Position numbers and translations under genes: made by a program | Assembly (NCBI RefSeq): GCF_045689245.1 | Contig: NZ_CP136865.1 | Location: forward strand, 1,178,001 to 1,242,000 | Direction of reading: 5' to 3' | From: Congregibacter brevis | Lineage (GTDB): Bacteria; Pseudomonadota; Gammaproteobacteria; Pseudomonadales; Halieaceae | DNA length: 64,000 nucleotides | The notes under the pieces: model-generated | What the model was told of the DNA's origin: nothing | The model's database searches: none | What the model saw: the letters and a program-made list of their open reading frames with translations, nothing else | Part shown: in pieces, positions 38,369 through 47,229 of the stretch | Layout: each line of letters opens with the position of its first letter | Position numbering within the stretch: position 1 is the first letter of the stretch

Positions 38369-38438
38369 AAAACTGCAAGATGGCACCTAAAAGCTGTCGC
38401 AATTACAAAGAAGCGCAGAGCGCTTTAAGGGAGGGAAC

Positions 38439-40862
38439 ATGACCGGTGTAAAGTACCGTCACCTGGCGGTATTGCCGCTTGCCGTGGCCGCAGCTAGTGG
38501 CTTGGCACAAGAGAGTAGCAGCCTTCTGGGATCCGGAGGGCTTCTTGAAGAGGTCGTCGTTACCGCGCAAAAGCGCGAGCAAAAGGCGATTGATGTGCCT
38601 ATCGCTATTGGCACCTTCAGCGCCCGCGACATCGTCAAAACGGGTGCTCTGACGCTTCAGGATATCGACGACTTTATCGTAGGCTTTGATGCCGGCGACG
38701 ATAGTTTTACGCAAACTGGCTACTCTGTTCGCGGTATCTCGAGCCCGAACATTTCGACCGGTGGTGACCCTTCGGTAGCGACGTTCTATGACGGTGTGTA
38801 TCTCCCGCGTGCAGCCACAACGGTCGCGTTTGCCGACATGGAACGGGTAGAGGTGTTGAAAGGGCCTCAGGGCACGCTCTTTGGTCGCAATGCCGCGGCA
38901 GGTGTCGTAAGCCTTGTACCTAACGCACCGTCCTTCGAAACCGAAGGTTTTGCTCGCGTACGCGCAGGTAACTACAGTCTGGCTCGTGTTGAGGGCATGG
39001 TGAACTTGCCCGTGAGCGACACATTCGCACTGCGTGCCAATGCTATTTTCAACCAGCGCGATGGCATATCTGACAACCAGGGCCCCGCAGGTTTTGATGC
39101 TGGTGAGAAGGGCAACTGGGGGGCACGCGTTGCTGCACGCTGGGAACCTTCCGACCAGACTGCGTTTCAACTGGCAGTCGACATCGACCACTTTGATCAA
39201 TCGCCCAGCATGGCGTTAGGACTCAGCCCCTTCGCACTCAATACCGACCCCTATAGTGGGAGTTTTGAGAACGATGTGATTGAAGGTGAAGAAACGCGCG
39301 ATATGGCGGGTGTCACTGGCAAGATGTTCCATGACTTTAACGATCAATGGTCGATGACCGCGATTGCCAGCTACCGGCAGTTCGAGACGACAAACCGTCA
39401 AGATGAAGATGGTACTGCGGACGCAACTCGTTACTTTGATACCAACAACATCGAAGATTCCGACATTGCTTACGGGGAGCTGCAGTTCAACTACAACACC
39501 GAGCGAGTAGCCGCGGTATTTGGGGCTACCTACAGTCTGGAAGATACCTTCCAACGCACGGACTCTAATGCGTTAGCCGATTCGATTACACGTTTGGTAA
39601 CCCAGGACCTCAATGCCAGTTTGGGTACGCCCTTTGACCATATTTGGAATCCTGATGAGTTCGCGTTTCTGTTGAACGCTATCGGTATTCCCGCTACACC
39701 CGAAGAAGTGGTCGCAACCGGTGATCTTTACTACGACGTCGTTTCGGGTGCGTTTGGCGCGCCGATTATCTTCGGGCCATCATTCGCTGGTTCAGTGTGG
39801 AACGAAGCCATCATCAACGAGGGTGAGTTCGAGAACTATGGTGTGTATGCCGATGTGGAGTACGCGTTGACCGAGCAGCTCTCGCTGACCGCGGGTTTAC
39901 GCTATAGCGAAGATCACAAAGATTTTAGCTGGCTCATACCCGTCACCAGCTTTTCAGAGCAGCGTCCCGGCGTTACGAATCAAATCTTTACCGGCGCAAG
40001 CGGTGAGTTTGAGTCAGCCGCTACCACGCCGTTTGAAGCGAGCGATTCGTGGAGCAAGACTACGGGACGCCTGGTCGCTTCTTATCAACTGAGTGATGAG
40101 CTAATCACCTACGCGTCTTACTCTACCGGCTATAAGGCAGGTGGCTTTGATTCTTTGGGGATAGAGTCGTCTCAGCAGCCGCTGGCACCCGAAGAGTCAG
40201 ACCAGATTGAGCTCGGTTTAAAGGGTGATTTGTTCTCTGGGCGCTTGCAGTTGCAACTCGCACTCTTTGAGCTGAATGTTGATGGCCGTCAGCGCTCGGT
40301 CGAAACTCGTCCTCCAGGGCAGGGCAATGCGATCCCCACGGTGATTAACGTGGACACCAGTGTTCAGGGCTTCGAGGTCAATGCCAGCTGGCTCATAGCG
40401 GAGAATCTTTTGCTGACGGGTCTTACGACATGGAGAACAGAAGACACGAGCTCGGAAGCCTTCTTTGACGCGAACGGTGAGCTCACGCGTTTTGATGAAT
40501 CTAATGACGCCGCGAACGACTACACGCTGACGCTGGACTGGCGTCCTCAGTTTGCCACCGGGGAGTTGTTGGTGCGGGGTGAGTACATCTTCAGAGAGAA
40601 CACGCGTTCGCCGGAAGATCCTAACTACAACCCGGCATTTGAATCCGTCGAGGGATACACTGATGACACCACCTTGGTGAATGGACGAATTGCCTGGACG
40701 AATTCTGAAGCTACCTGGGAGCTCGCTCTTTGGGGTCGAAACCTTCTCGACGAGAATTCGCTCACCGGTATCAGTCAGATCACCGCTGCGTCCTTTGGTA
40801 CGCCCTATGCTCGCATCGCAGATCCACGTACTTACGGTATAGAGGCATTGTTTAACTTTTAG
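38439..40862 (+). CDS. TonB-dependent receptor
   Basis: The 807-residue product has a signal peptide (AVLPLAVAAASGLAQ), TonB-box-like LLEEVVVTAQKR, and a plug with ADMERVEVLKGPQGTLFGRNAAAGVV. The barrel ends in Phe (ALFNF), as outer-membrane proteins usually do. This subgroup, with the VTAQKR motif, is abundant in marine and sphingomonad-like bacteria and imports diverse aromatic, lipid or iron-bound compounds; the ligand here is unknown. Its place behind cytochrome and beta-helix genes and ahead of a VOC enzyme suggests uptake for an oxidative catabolic route. Confidence 0.93.
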   Translation: MTGVKYRHLAVLPLAVAAASGLAQESSSLLGSGGLLEEVVVTAQKREQKAIDVPIAIGTFSARDIVKTGALTLQDIDDFIVGFDAGDDSFTQTGYSVRGISSPNISTGGDPSVATFYDGVYLPRAATTVAFADMERVEVLKGPQGTLFGRNAAAGVVSLVPNAPSFETEGFARVRAGNYSLARVEGMVNLPVSDTFALRANAIFNQRDGISDNQGPAGFDAGEKGNWGARVAARWEPSDQTAFQLAVDIDHFDQSPSMALGLSPFALNTDPYSGSFENDVIEGEETRDMAGVTGKMFHDFNDQWSMTAIASYRQFETTNRQDEDGTADATRYFDTNNIEDSDIAYGELQFNYNTERVAAVFGATYSLEDTFQRTDSNALADSITRLVTQDLNASLGTPFDHIWNPDEFAFLLNAIGIPATPEEVVATGDLYYDVVSGAFGAPIIFGPSFAGSVWNEAIINEGEFENYGVYADVEYALTEQLSLTAGLRYSEDHKDFSWLIPVTSFSEQRPGVTNQIFTGASGEFESAATTPFEASDSWSKTTGRLVASYQLSDELITYASYSTGYKAGGFDSLGIESSQQPLAPEESDQIELGLKGDLFSGRLQLQLALFELNVDGRQRSVETRPPGQGNAIPTVINVDTSVQGFEVNASWLIAENLLLTGLTTWRTEDTSSEAFFDANGELTRFDESNDAANDYTLTLDWRPQFATGELLVRGEYIFRENTRSPEDPNYNPAFESVEGYTDDTTLVNGRIAWTNSEATWELALWGRNLLDENSLTGISQITAASFGTPYARIADPRTYGIEALFNF

Positions 40863-40871
40863 GTGATAATG

Positions 40872-40900
40872 AGGCTCGGGCTTTCGGGTCCGAGCCTACT
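40872..40900 (+). terminator. hairpin between TonB receptor and VOC genes
   Basis: AGGCTCGG (40872-40879) and CCGAGCCT (40890-40897) form a perfect 8-bp stem with a 10-base loop and a weak T tail. It probably ends or attenuates receptor transcription. Confidence 0.5.
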
Positions 40901-40921
40901 TTGTCACGGAGAAAGTTGATA

Positions 40922-41413
40922 ATGGCCATCAAATCATCCTGGGGACACATCAATATTAATGTTAGTGATCTTGATGCCTCCATCGCGTTTTATCAGAAGC
41001 TCGGATTTGACAGGTTCTTACCGACGATTCCCTATCTAAATCTCAACGCAGAGCAGCACAACACCCTTGATGGGGGGAGTGCACTTGCCCTTGGTGTGAG
41101 TGGTTCGCCAAAAGGTCGTGCTTGCATCATGCAGCTCGACGACGGCTTTCCCAAGCTTGATCTTACGGAGTACTCCGGTCTCGACCAGCGTGATCCTCTA
41201 GAGAACAAAGACTTGGGTGTTGTGCGTATTTGTCTTATCTCCGAGGACTTGGCAACCGATTATCAGTCTCTCGTAGATGATGGAGTGGAGTTTCTGTCAC
41301 CGCCACAGCAATGCCACGAGCGTTTAGCTGATGTTGCGACTTGTGTGGATCCGGACGGTACACGCATTGAGCTATTGCAGGTTTATCTCGAGCGATGGGG
41401 AGCATTTCTCTAG
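40922..41413 (+). CDS. VOC-fold (glyoxalase/dioxygenase superfamily) protein
   Basis: The 163-residue product starts at ATG 40922, preceded by GGAGA. Two paired beta-alpha-beta-beta-beta modules are visible: WGHININVSDLDASIAFYQKLGF at the front, and DLGVVRICLISEDLATDYQSLVDDGVEF with CVDPDGTRIELLQVYL at the end. Candidate metal ligands are His in GHININV and Glu in RIELLQ. The reaction could be a dioxygenation, isomerisation or lyase step and cannot be fixed from sequence. It follows the TonB receptor on the same strand. Confidence 0.85.
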   Translation: MAIKSSWGHININVSDLDASIAFYQKLGFDRFLPTIPYLNLNAEQHNTLDGGSALALGVSGSPKGRACIMQLDDGFPKLDLTEYSGLDQRDPLENKDLGVVRICLISEDLATDYQSLVDDGVEFLSPPQQCHERLADVATCVDPDGTRIELLQVYLERWGAFL

Positions 41414-41427
41414 AGGAACCACCGTTT

Positions 41428-42141
41428 ATGCCAAAGCAGTTAAACCCCCTCAGCTTCGAAGTTATCTATGGTCTCGCCTGTGAACGCAAAGGCGGCGCGG
41501 CAGCTGTTGATGCATTGTTGCCAAGGCCCTCGAGCAAGGCAAAGTTACGCAAACTCTCCAGTGACCGATACTTGGCCGAGTTCACCCGAAAGGTGTTTCA
41601 GTCGGGCTTTGTCTGGCGAGTGGTGAACCAGAAGTGGGATAACTTTGAAGAGCTGTTCTGGGGCTTCGATATTGAGCGTCTGTTGATGATGCCCGATGAC
41701 ATGCTAGAGCGAAAAGCCAAGGACCCCGCGATCATTCGCAATTTCACGAAGGTGAAAACCATACGTGAGAACGCCACGATGATTGCCGAAACTGAGCGCT
41801 GTGAAGGTAAGAGCTTTGGACAGTTTATTGCCGAGTGGCCAACCGACGACGTGATTGGTTTGTGGAGTTATCTCAAAAAGCATGGCCATCGTTTGGGGGG
41901 TAACACCGGACCCTATGCCTTGCGGACTCTCGGTGTGGATAGTTTCTTGCTCACGCAGGACGTTGAGGGTTTTTTGCGCAATCGAGGAGTGATCGATGGG
42001 GGAGCGTCGAGTAAAAAATCCCTTCAAGCGACCCAGGACTTTTTCAACGAGCTTCAGTCACAATCAGGGCGATCTCTATCGGCCCTCAGTCGCATTGTTT
42101 CCTTCAGTTACGGACAGAACGTCATCGGTATTCAGCGCTAG
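41428..42141 (+). CDS. DNA-3-methyladenine glycosylase I-like protein
   Basis: The 237-residue product starts at ATG 41428 with AGAGGA ten bases upstream. The Tag-type pattern is clear: SFEVIYGLACERKGGA, then FTRKVFQSGFVWRVVNQKWDNFEELFWGFD, RNFTKVKTIRENATMI and a GGNTGPYALRTLG block. Tag removes 3-methyladenine from DNA. It is longer than Escherichia coli Tag and lacks the N-terminal zinc-binding CPWC seen there, so it belongs to a divergent branch and its activity is not certain. It begins 14 bases after the VOC gene and may be co-transcribed. Confidence 0.78.
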   Translation: MPKQLNPLSFEVIYGLACERKGGAAAVDALLPRPSSKAKLRKLSSDRYLAEFTRKVFQSGFVWRVVNQKWDNFEELFWGFDIERLLMMPDDMLERKAKDPAIIRNFTKVKTIRENATMIAETERCEGKSFGQFIAEWPTDDVIGLWSYLKKHGHRLGGNTGPYALRTLGVDSFLLTQDVEGFLRNRGVIDGGASSKKSLQATQDFFNELQSQSGRSLSALSRIVSFSYGQNVIGIQR

Positions 42142-43502
42142 GCGGTCTCTCGTACCGCGTCGCCAAGGGCTGCGCAAAGCTGCTCGATTTCGGCGTCCTC
42201 GATGACAAAGGGTAGGCCCAGCTGAATGGTGTCTCCCCCATAGCGAACGTAAAAGCCTTTCTCCCACATACGCATGCCCACCTCAAAGGGCCTCAGCGTC
42301 GGATCTCCGTTCTTAGGCTCCAACGTTATCGCCGCGGCAAATCCATAGTTTCGAATATCGGCGATGTTGGGTGTTCCGTGCAGAGCGTGTATGGCCTCTT
42401 CAAGAATGGGAGCTTTCCGGGCCACGCGTTGCGGTAGAGCTTCCTGTTCCAGGACATCAAGGGTTGCTAATGCGGCGGCGCAGGCCACGGGGTGTGCCGA
42501 GTAGGTGTAGCCGTGGAAGAACTCCAGCAAGTGCTCAGGAGCATCCTGATTCATGAAGGTATCGTAAATTTCCTTACGGGCTACTACCGCGCCCATAGGA
42601 ATAGCACCGTTAGTAATCTGCTTAGCGGTGTTCAAGATATCGGGAACCACACCATAGGCGTCTGCGCCGGTCATTGCTCCACAGCGGCCGAAAGCAGTGA
42701 TCACCTCGTCAAAGATAAGCAGGATGTTGTGCGCTGTGCATATTTCCCGCAGGCGCTTGAGATAGCCCGCGGGAGGCGGCAAAACACCCGCTGATCCGGC
42801 CATGGGCTCGACAATAACCGCGGCGATTGTGCTGGCATCGTGAAGAGCAATCATCTCCAATAACTGGTCCGCCAGATGGGCTCCGTGCTCTGGCATGCCC
42901 CGTTGAAACTGGTTTTCTGGAATCATTGTGTGAGAGAGGTGGTCGGCCTCCAGGCCCTGACCAAACATTTTGCGGTTGGCGGCGATGCCGCCTACGGAAA
43001 TACCGCCGAAGTTTACGCCGTGATAGCCCTTGATCCTCCCGATGAGGCGAGTCTTGCTGGGCTGTCCCTTAAGGCGCCAGTACGCCCTGGCCATTTTGAG
43101 AGAGGTGTCGGCCGACTCTGATCCCGACCCCGTAAAAAATACGTAGTCCAAGTCTTCTGGCATGAGGTTACGCATACGCTCGGCAAGCTGGAAGGACTTG
43201 GGCTGGGCGAACTGAAAAGCGGGCGAGTAATCTAGGGTGCGTAGCTGCTGATTCACGGCGTCGGCAATCTCTGGACGGTTGTGGCCAAGTCCTGATGTCC
43301 ATAATCCGGACAGGCCATCCATGATTCGGCGCCCTTTGTCATCGATGTAGTAGATACCGTCGGCGGCCACGATGATACGCGGATCCTTTTTGAACTGACG
43401 GTTTCCCGAATAGGCCATCCAATGTGCATCGAGACCAGCGTCACTGATCGTGTCGGTCAATCCGGAAGCTGAATGCTCCAGAGGTTTTTCGATGCTGGTC
43501 AT
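42138..43502 (-). CDS. class III PLP-dependent aminotransferase (beta-alanine/omega-aminotransferase type)
   Basis: The 454-residue product starts at the Met at 43502, with GGAG seven bases before it; the ATG six codons earlier lacks one. Hallmarks: GLSGLWTSGLGHNRPEI near the N-terminus, FFTGSGSESADTSLKMAR for phosphate binding, IVEPMAGSAGVLPPP, FDEVITAFGR with the PLP-pyridine Asp, and the Schiff-base Lys in TAKQITNGAIPMGAV. The order and motifs match beta-alanine:pyruvate and related omega-transaminases, which move an amino group from a terminal amine to pyruvate. The convergent stop overlaps the glycosylase stop by four bases. Confidence 0.92.
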   Translation of the reverse strand: MTSIEKPLEHSASGLTDTISDAGLDAHWMAYSGNRQFKKDPRIIVAADGIYYIDDKGRRIMDGLSGLWTSGLGHNRPEIADAVNQQLRTLDYSPAFQFAQPKSFQLAERMRNLMPEDLDYVFFTGSGSESADTSLKMARAYWRLKGQPSKTRLIGRIKGYHGVNFGGISVGGIAANRKMFGQGLEADHLSHTMIPENQFQRGMPEHGAHLADQLLEMIALHDASTIAAVIVEPMAGSAGVLPPPAGYLKRLREICTAHNILLIFDEVITAFGRCGAMTGADAYGVVPDILNTAKQITNGAIPMGAVVARKEIYDTFMNQDAPEHLLEFFHGYTYSAHPVACAAALATLDVLEQEALPQRVARKAPILEEAIHALHGTPNIADIRNYGFAAAITLEPKNGDPTLRPFEVGMRMWEKGFYVRYGGDTIQLGLPFVIEDAEIEQLCAALGDAVRETA

Positions 43503-43595
43503 GGCGTACTCCGGTGTCATGCGGTTACTTCTGAGAGATAGTAGACGGTGAAAACTCTGTGCGCGAACCTCGCCATTTTCAATGCCCTTTGTTTA

Positions 43596-43614
43596 CTATC
43601 TTCTTTGTAGATAG
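43596..43614. promoter_or_regulatory. short inverted repeat upstream of the aminotransferase
   Basis: CTATCT (43596-43601) and AGATAG (43609-43614) are perfect arms around seven bases, roughly 95 bases upstream of the aminotransferase start. It may be an operator or an end hairpin of the oxidoreductase gene. Confidence 0.25.
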
Positions 43615-43623
43615 CGAGCGGAA

Positions 43624-45699
43624 TCACCCTTTAGGGGGATGTCTAATATCCACGCCGCAGTCGTAGTAACAGGCACCACCAATAGCGGATTCTTGGTGTC
43701 CAGGAAGTAAGGCGTTCACCGTATAACCTGTTGGCGAATCTGCTATCCACGCACCCTTAGGCACATAGAGAGTTCCGGGGCGCACGTCGTCGGTCACTCT
43801 TGCGGTCAATTGCACGGTGGCACGTTCGTTATGAAGTTCTATGCTCTCGCCGTCCTCTATACCTTGCTCAGCGGCGTCTGCACTGTGGATCTCACACACG
43901 ATATCGCGCTGCTGATCTTTGAGTCCTCCAAAGGTCGAATTGGTTCGTAACTCGGATGCAGGTGTGACGAGAACAAAATCGCGCTTGTCGGGAGAGTCCA
44001 GATAGCGAGGCAGACCCTGACCACAATGCTCTTCCATTGTCTCGCTGTACAACTCTATGCGCCCGCTGGGTGTCGTAAAAACGCCGCCTCGCAACATGGC
44101 GGGCTCCGCATAAGGAGTCATATCCAGTGCTTTGCCGTCAGCCTGCGCTGGTATCGCGCTATTGATCGAGGCAAAGGCCTGCTCAATCAATGCATCGTCC
44201 GAGTCCTGAAAAGCGGGCTCCGAAAACCCAAAGCGCGTACCCAGGCGGCGGAACAGTTCCATGTTGCTTACAGATTCGCCTTGGCTGGGTAACACGGGTC
44301 GCGATCGCTGGAGGTATCGATGGCCATAGGCTTTGTACACGTCGCCATACTCGAAGTGCGTGCTCGCAGGCAGCACCAGATCAGCACAGGCCATAGAGTC
44401 GGTCATGGTGACATCACTTCCTACTACGAAAACATTGTCACTTAATAGCGCTGCGCGCATACGCGCTTGCTGCGGATGGACTGCTACCGGGTTATGGTTG
44501 TAGATAAAAAGACCTTTGATCGGGGTCTCTTCGCCGGGCTCCAGCACATAGCGTGGAATATCCAAAACGTTGATCTTGCGGATTCCGACAGGCGCTAGAT
44601 CGGGCCTCGCTAAACGTTCCTTATCGATGGAGAAAAAGCGCCCAACATCGCAAACGCCCGCTCCCATTGGGCCGATGTTTCCCGTTACCGCCATAAGAGA
44701 AAAAGCGGCTCTTATGCCTGCGCTGCCGTTGCGGTTTCTCTCCGGTGCTACGCCAATTGTCATTGCCGCCGGTCCGTGCTCGCGGAACATCTCCGCAAGG
44801 GCTTCTATTACCGAGGTATCCAAGCCACATAAATCTGCAGCTCTTTGCACTCCAAACTGTTTTGCGGCCGCTCTAAACTGATCACCACCATGGGTGTGTT
44901 GCTTGATGAATTCCTCATCCAGATCACCGCTTGCATCGAGGATTGCTGTTAGAGCATAGGCGAGGACGACATCTGAGCCCGGCAGCAACGGAACATGTAA
45001 ATCCGCATCACGGGCGATTCGCGTACGCTTCGGGTCGATGACCACAAGCTTTGCTCCGCGCTTCTGCGCATCGCGAATAATAGTAGTGAGGTGCAGGTTG
45101 CATGTGGTGATGTTGTTGCCCCAAACGAGAATCAGTTTGGACTCAGCAAGCTCCTCGAGATCAATACCTCCCGCGTCACCAAAAACTGTATCCCAGGCCG
45201 AACCTGATGTGCCCGCGCAAAGCGTCGAGGAATCAATCTGAGATGCTCCCAGGCGATGGAAAAACCGTTTGTCCATACTGCCGCCCGCGAGTATTCCCAT
45301 GGGGCCGCCGTAGTAAAGAGGCGCTATCGCCTCGCTACCCCACTGTTGTTGTATGCCAGAGAACTTCTCAAAAACAATGTCCAATGCCTGTTCCCAGCTA
45401 ATGGGCTGGAAATCACGGCCTCCAAGGCTATCGCGCCTGAGTAAGGGAGTACGGATGCGCAAGTCCCCGTGAACCTGCGCGGGGAACGAGTTCACAACCT
45501 TTGCGCAAAGTTTTCCCCGGGTAAACGGATTGGCTTTACCACCCCTTACGGCAGTGATCCTGTCATCTTGTGTTGTAACTTCCAGGCTGCAGGTGTCGGC
45601 GCAGTCCAGTGGGCAAACCGTTTGACGGGTTTGCTCAGGTAGAGAGGTGTTTGGGGGTGGCGTGAGCGAGGTATTCTGGTTTGAAACACTTTGGCTCAT
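43624..45699 (-). CDS. molybdopterin oxidoreductase with [4Fe-4S] cluster (DMSO reductase superfamily)
   Basis: The 691-residue product has an N-terminal cluster site CPLDCADTC and a later Cys in GKLCAK, then the molybdopterin-binding fold (ILVWGNNITTCNLH, VVIDPKRTRIA). A Cys in STLCAGTSGSAW is a candidate molybdenum ligand. The C-terminal cap domain starts near DKRDFVLVTPASELR. No Tat signal is seen, so it is probably cytoplasmic. Substrate cannot be named; the family ranges over formate, thiosulfate, acetylene and hydroxylated compounds. It follows the small membrane protein and the metal hydrolase on the same strand. Confidence 0.88.
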   Translation of the reverse strand: MSQSVSNQNTSLTPPPNTSLPEQTRQTVCPLDCADTCSLEVTTQDDRITAVRGGKANPFTRGKLCAKVVNSFPAQVHGDLRIRTPLLRRDSLGGRDFQPISWEQALDIVFEKFSGIQQQWGSEAIAPLYYGGPMGILAGGSMDKRFFHRLGASQIDSSTLCAGTSGSAWDTVFGDAGGIDLEELAESKLILVWGNNITTCNLHLTTIIRDAQKRGAKLVVIDPKRTRIARDADLHVPLLPGSDVVLAYALTAILDASGDLDEEFIKQHTHGGDQFRAAAKQFGVQRAADLCGLDTSVIEALAEMFREHGPAAMTIGVAPERNRNGSAGIRAAFSLMAVTGNIGPMGAGVCDVGRFFSIDKERLARPDLAPVGIRKINVLDIPRYVLEPGEETPIKGLFIYNHNPVAVHPQQARMRAALLSDNVFVVGSDVTMTDSMACADLVLPASTHFEYGDVYKAYGHRYLQRSRPVLPSQGESVSNMELFRRLGTRFGFSEPAFQDSDDALIEQAFASINSAIPAQADGKALDMTPYAEPAMLRGGVFTTPSGRIELYSETMEEHCGQGLPRYLDSPDKRDFVLVTPASELRTNSTFGGLKDQQRDIVCEIHSADAAEQGIEDGESIELHNERATVQLTARVTDDVRPGTLYVPKGAWIADSPTGYTVNALLPGHQESAIGGACYYDCGVDIRHPPKG

Positions 45700-45729
45700 A
45701 ACAGAGCTCCTGAGTTTAACTCGGCGGTT

Positions 45730-46242
45730 CTAATGATCGTCAGTTTGCTGAAGGTAGCGCCAAACACCCAATACCGCGAGGGCAAAAAAGATATGCACGG
45801 ACATAACCGGTGGCCATCCGAAGAGATAGATGATGTCATTGGCAAGGCTCGCTTTGAAAGGGCCACCACCAAAGGCGAGGCCCCTGGTCGCGAAAAAAGT
45901 ATTGGCCATCGCTGGGAGCGTGAAGAGCCAGGTCGTAATCAGGGCGGTCCAAAACAGCCAGTTGAATTCTTTTTTGGATAAGCGCATGAACTGGCCGCCA
46001 AACGCCATCGCCATGAGTAATAATCCTTGGGTTATGGCTTCCATGTGGCCCATGCGATAGGCCCGCGAATCTCCGGGAATTTGTACATCGACCTGCACGG
46101 GTAAAGGCCAAAGAACGATTTCCTGCAGTAGATGAAAGAACCATGCCCAGCCGAATAATATGCCTACAACAAACAAGCCGAGCCCATTCAGAAAAAACAA
46201 GGCCTGCATGCGTGAGCTGATAGATGTTTGTGTTGGCTTCAT
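45730..46242 (-). CDS. four-helix membrane protein, styrene-oxide-isomerase-like by pattern
   Basis: The 170-residue protein has four membrane helices (from about 12, 65, 95 and 145). Its length, an IPGDS-type stretch before a His (H66 in RMGHMEAI) and an RGLAFG loop recall styrene oxide isomerase StyC, whose His ligates heme b. This is from memory of the family and only partly matches: other active-site residues do not line up, so treat it as a lead. Its ATG overlaps the stop of the upstream metal hydrolase as ATGA, so the two are coupled. The molybdopterin enzyme follows 30 bases on. Confidence 0.6.
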   Translation of the reverse strand: MKPTQTSISSRMQALFFLNGLGLFVVGILFGWAWFFHLLQEIVLWPLPVQVDVQIPGDSRAYRMGHMEAITQGLLLMAMAFGGQFMRLSKKEFNWLFWTALITTWLFTLPAMANTFFATRGLAFGGGPFKASLANDIIYLFGWPPVMSVHIFFALAVLGVWRYLQQTDDH

Positions 46243-47153
46243 AGTCGCATCTCGATAGTGCTTCCGACGGGGACAGCTTCGTGCAACCTGCGTGTGTCCA
46301 ATTTCGCTAGATCACTTCCGCCTTCATCAAATACTGAGGCCCATTCGACGCCCCAGGAGGGATCCTTGACACTCTTTGGGTGATAACCCGGCCGTAAAAT
46401 CCGTAACCATTTCGGAATGATACTTTTCATTACACGGCCGAGAACTTTTAACAGCTTCCAGCGACTTTTCGATGATTGCCAAAGGCCATCTTCTTTCAGG
46501 AGGGCTCGATAACCCTGACCAGTGCGCCAAAAAATGTGAGAGGTTGCGTAAACAAGTCCAAAAATTCTCAAAAAGTAACCTGGGTGGAGATGGTGCAGCA
46601 CGTCATAAGCAACGTTCTTGTGCTCTATTTCCTCGACGAAGTGCCAAAGTATTAGTGATGCGACCGCGGAGTCACTGTCGCCAAATAAGTACTCGCGGTC
46701 GTCGATCAGCATTTCGCCGATGGCGAGTGCCATGGCCTCAAAACCTTCCGCATAGGCGAGGTTAAATCGCAGGGAGCGCCTACTCTCAAGTTTCGCGTAA
46801 TCTTTCGCCAGGGTGCCTTCCATCCTGGCGACCGAGGCGTACCCTTTGGCAGAAAGCGTGTCATTGAATTCCTTATGCCTACGGTAGTGCGTCGCTTCCT
46901 GCTTGATGTACTTGTCCAGCTCCTCCAGCAGTGTCTCATCTTTGATGAGAGGACGCGCTTTACGCATGGACTTGATCAAGTACGGCTCCAGATAGGGCAT
47001 CGCAAGGGAGGCCGAGTTCACGATATGAGCAAACTCGGGCTTGTCGGGATTCCAGCTTTCGTTTCGGGGCGTAAAGTCGAAGGGCATCTTTCGCACAGTC
47101 ATTCGATCTGGACCGGATGGAAGGATTGAGGCGGCGACTGAGGTGGTGTCCAT
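46239..47153 (-). CDS. ferritin-like metal-dependent hydrolase (PF10118-like)
   Basis: The 304-residue helical protein carries the predicted metal-dependent hydrolase pattern: IKQEATHYRRHKEFN, YAEGFEAMALAIGEML and EEIEHKNVAYDVLHHL, giving paired Glu and ExxH ligands as in di-iron carboxylate folds. A C-terminal hydrophobic stretch suggests membrane association. The reaction is unknown, though relatives sit in lipid or alkane-related loci. It heads a three-gene operon with the small membrane protein and molybdopterin enzyme. Its promoter faces a TetR gene across a palindrome that covers the predicted -10 box. Confidence 0.85.
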   Translation of the reverse strand: MDTTSVAASILPSGPDRMTVRKMPFDFTPRNESWNPDKPEFAHIVNSASLAMPYLEPYLIKSMRKARPLIKDETLLEELDKYIKQEATHYRRHKEFNDTLSAKGYASVARMEGTLAKDYAKLESRRSLRFNLAYAEGFEAMALAIGEMLIDDREYLFGDSDSAVASLILWHFVEEIEHKNVAYDVLHHLHPGYFLRIFGLVYATSHIFWRTGQGYRALLKEDGLWQSSKSRWKLLKVLGRVMKSIIPKWLRILRPGYHPKSVKDPSWGVEWASVFDEGGSDLAKLDTRRLHEAVPVGSTIEMRL

Positions 47154-47187
47154 TGAGTAATCACTTGATAACTTGTTTAGGCTGAAT

Positions 47188-47219
47188 TAGAGTATTTACT
47201 CTATTTTTGACTTAGTCAA
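47188..47219 (-). promoter_or_regulatory. operator and promoter between the metal hydrolase and TetR genes
   Basis: TAGAGTA (47188-47194) and TACTCTA (47197-47203) form a perfect inverted repeat with a two-base spacer, a shape typical of TetR-family operators. On the minus strand a -35-like TTGACT (47219-47214) and a -10-like AATACT (47196-47191) are 17 bases apart, and the palindrome covers the -10. The divergent TetR gene starts 27 bases from the palindrome, so it may repress both itself and the metal hydrolase operon. Confidence 0.65.
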
Positions 47220-47229
47220 GCCTACTTGT

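Noticed and set aside
45691..45981. Small plus-strand frame over the start region of the molybdopterin gene and the membrane protein
   Set aside because: It overlaps two better-supported genes and has no ribosome site or motif.
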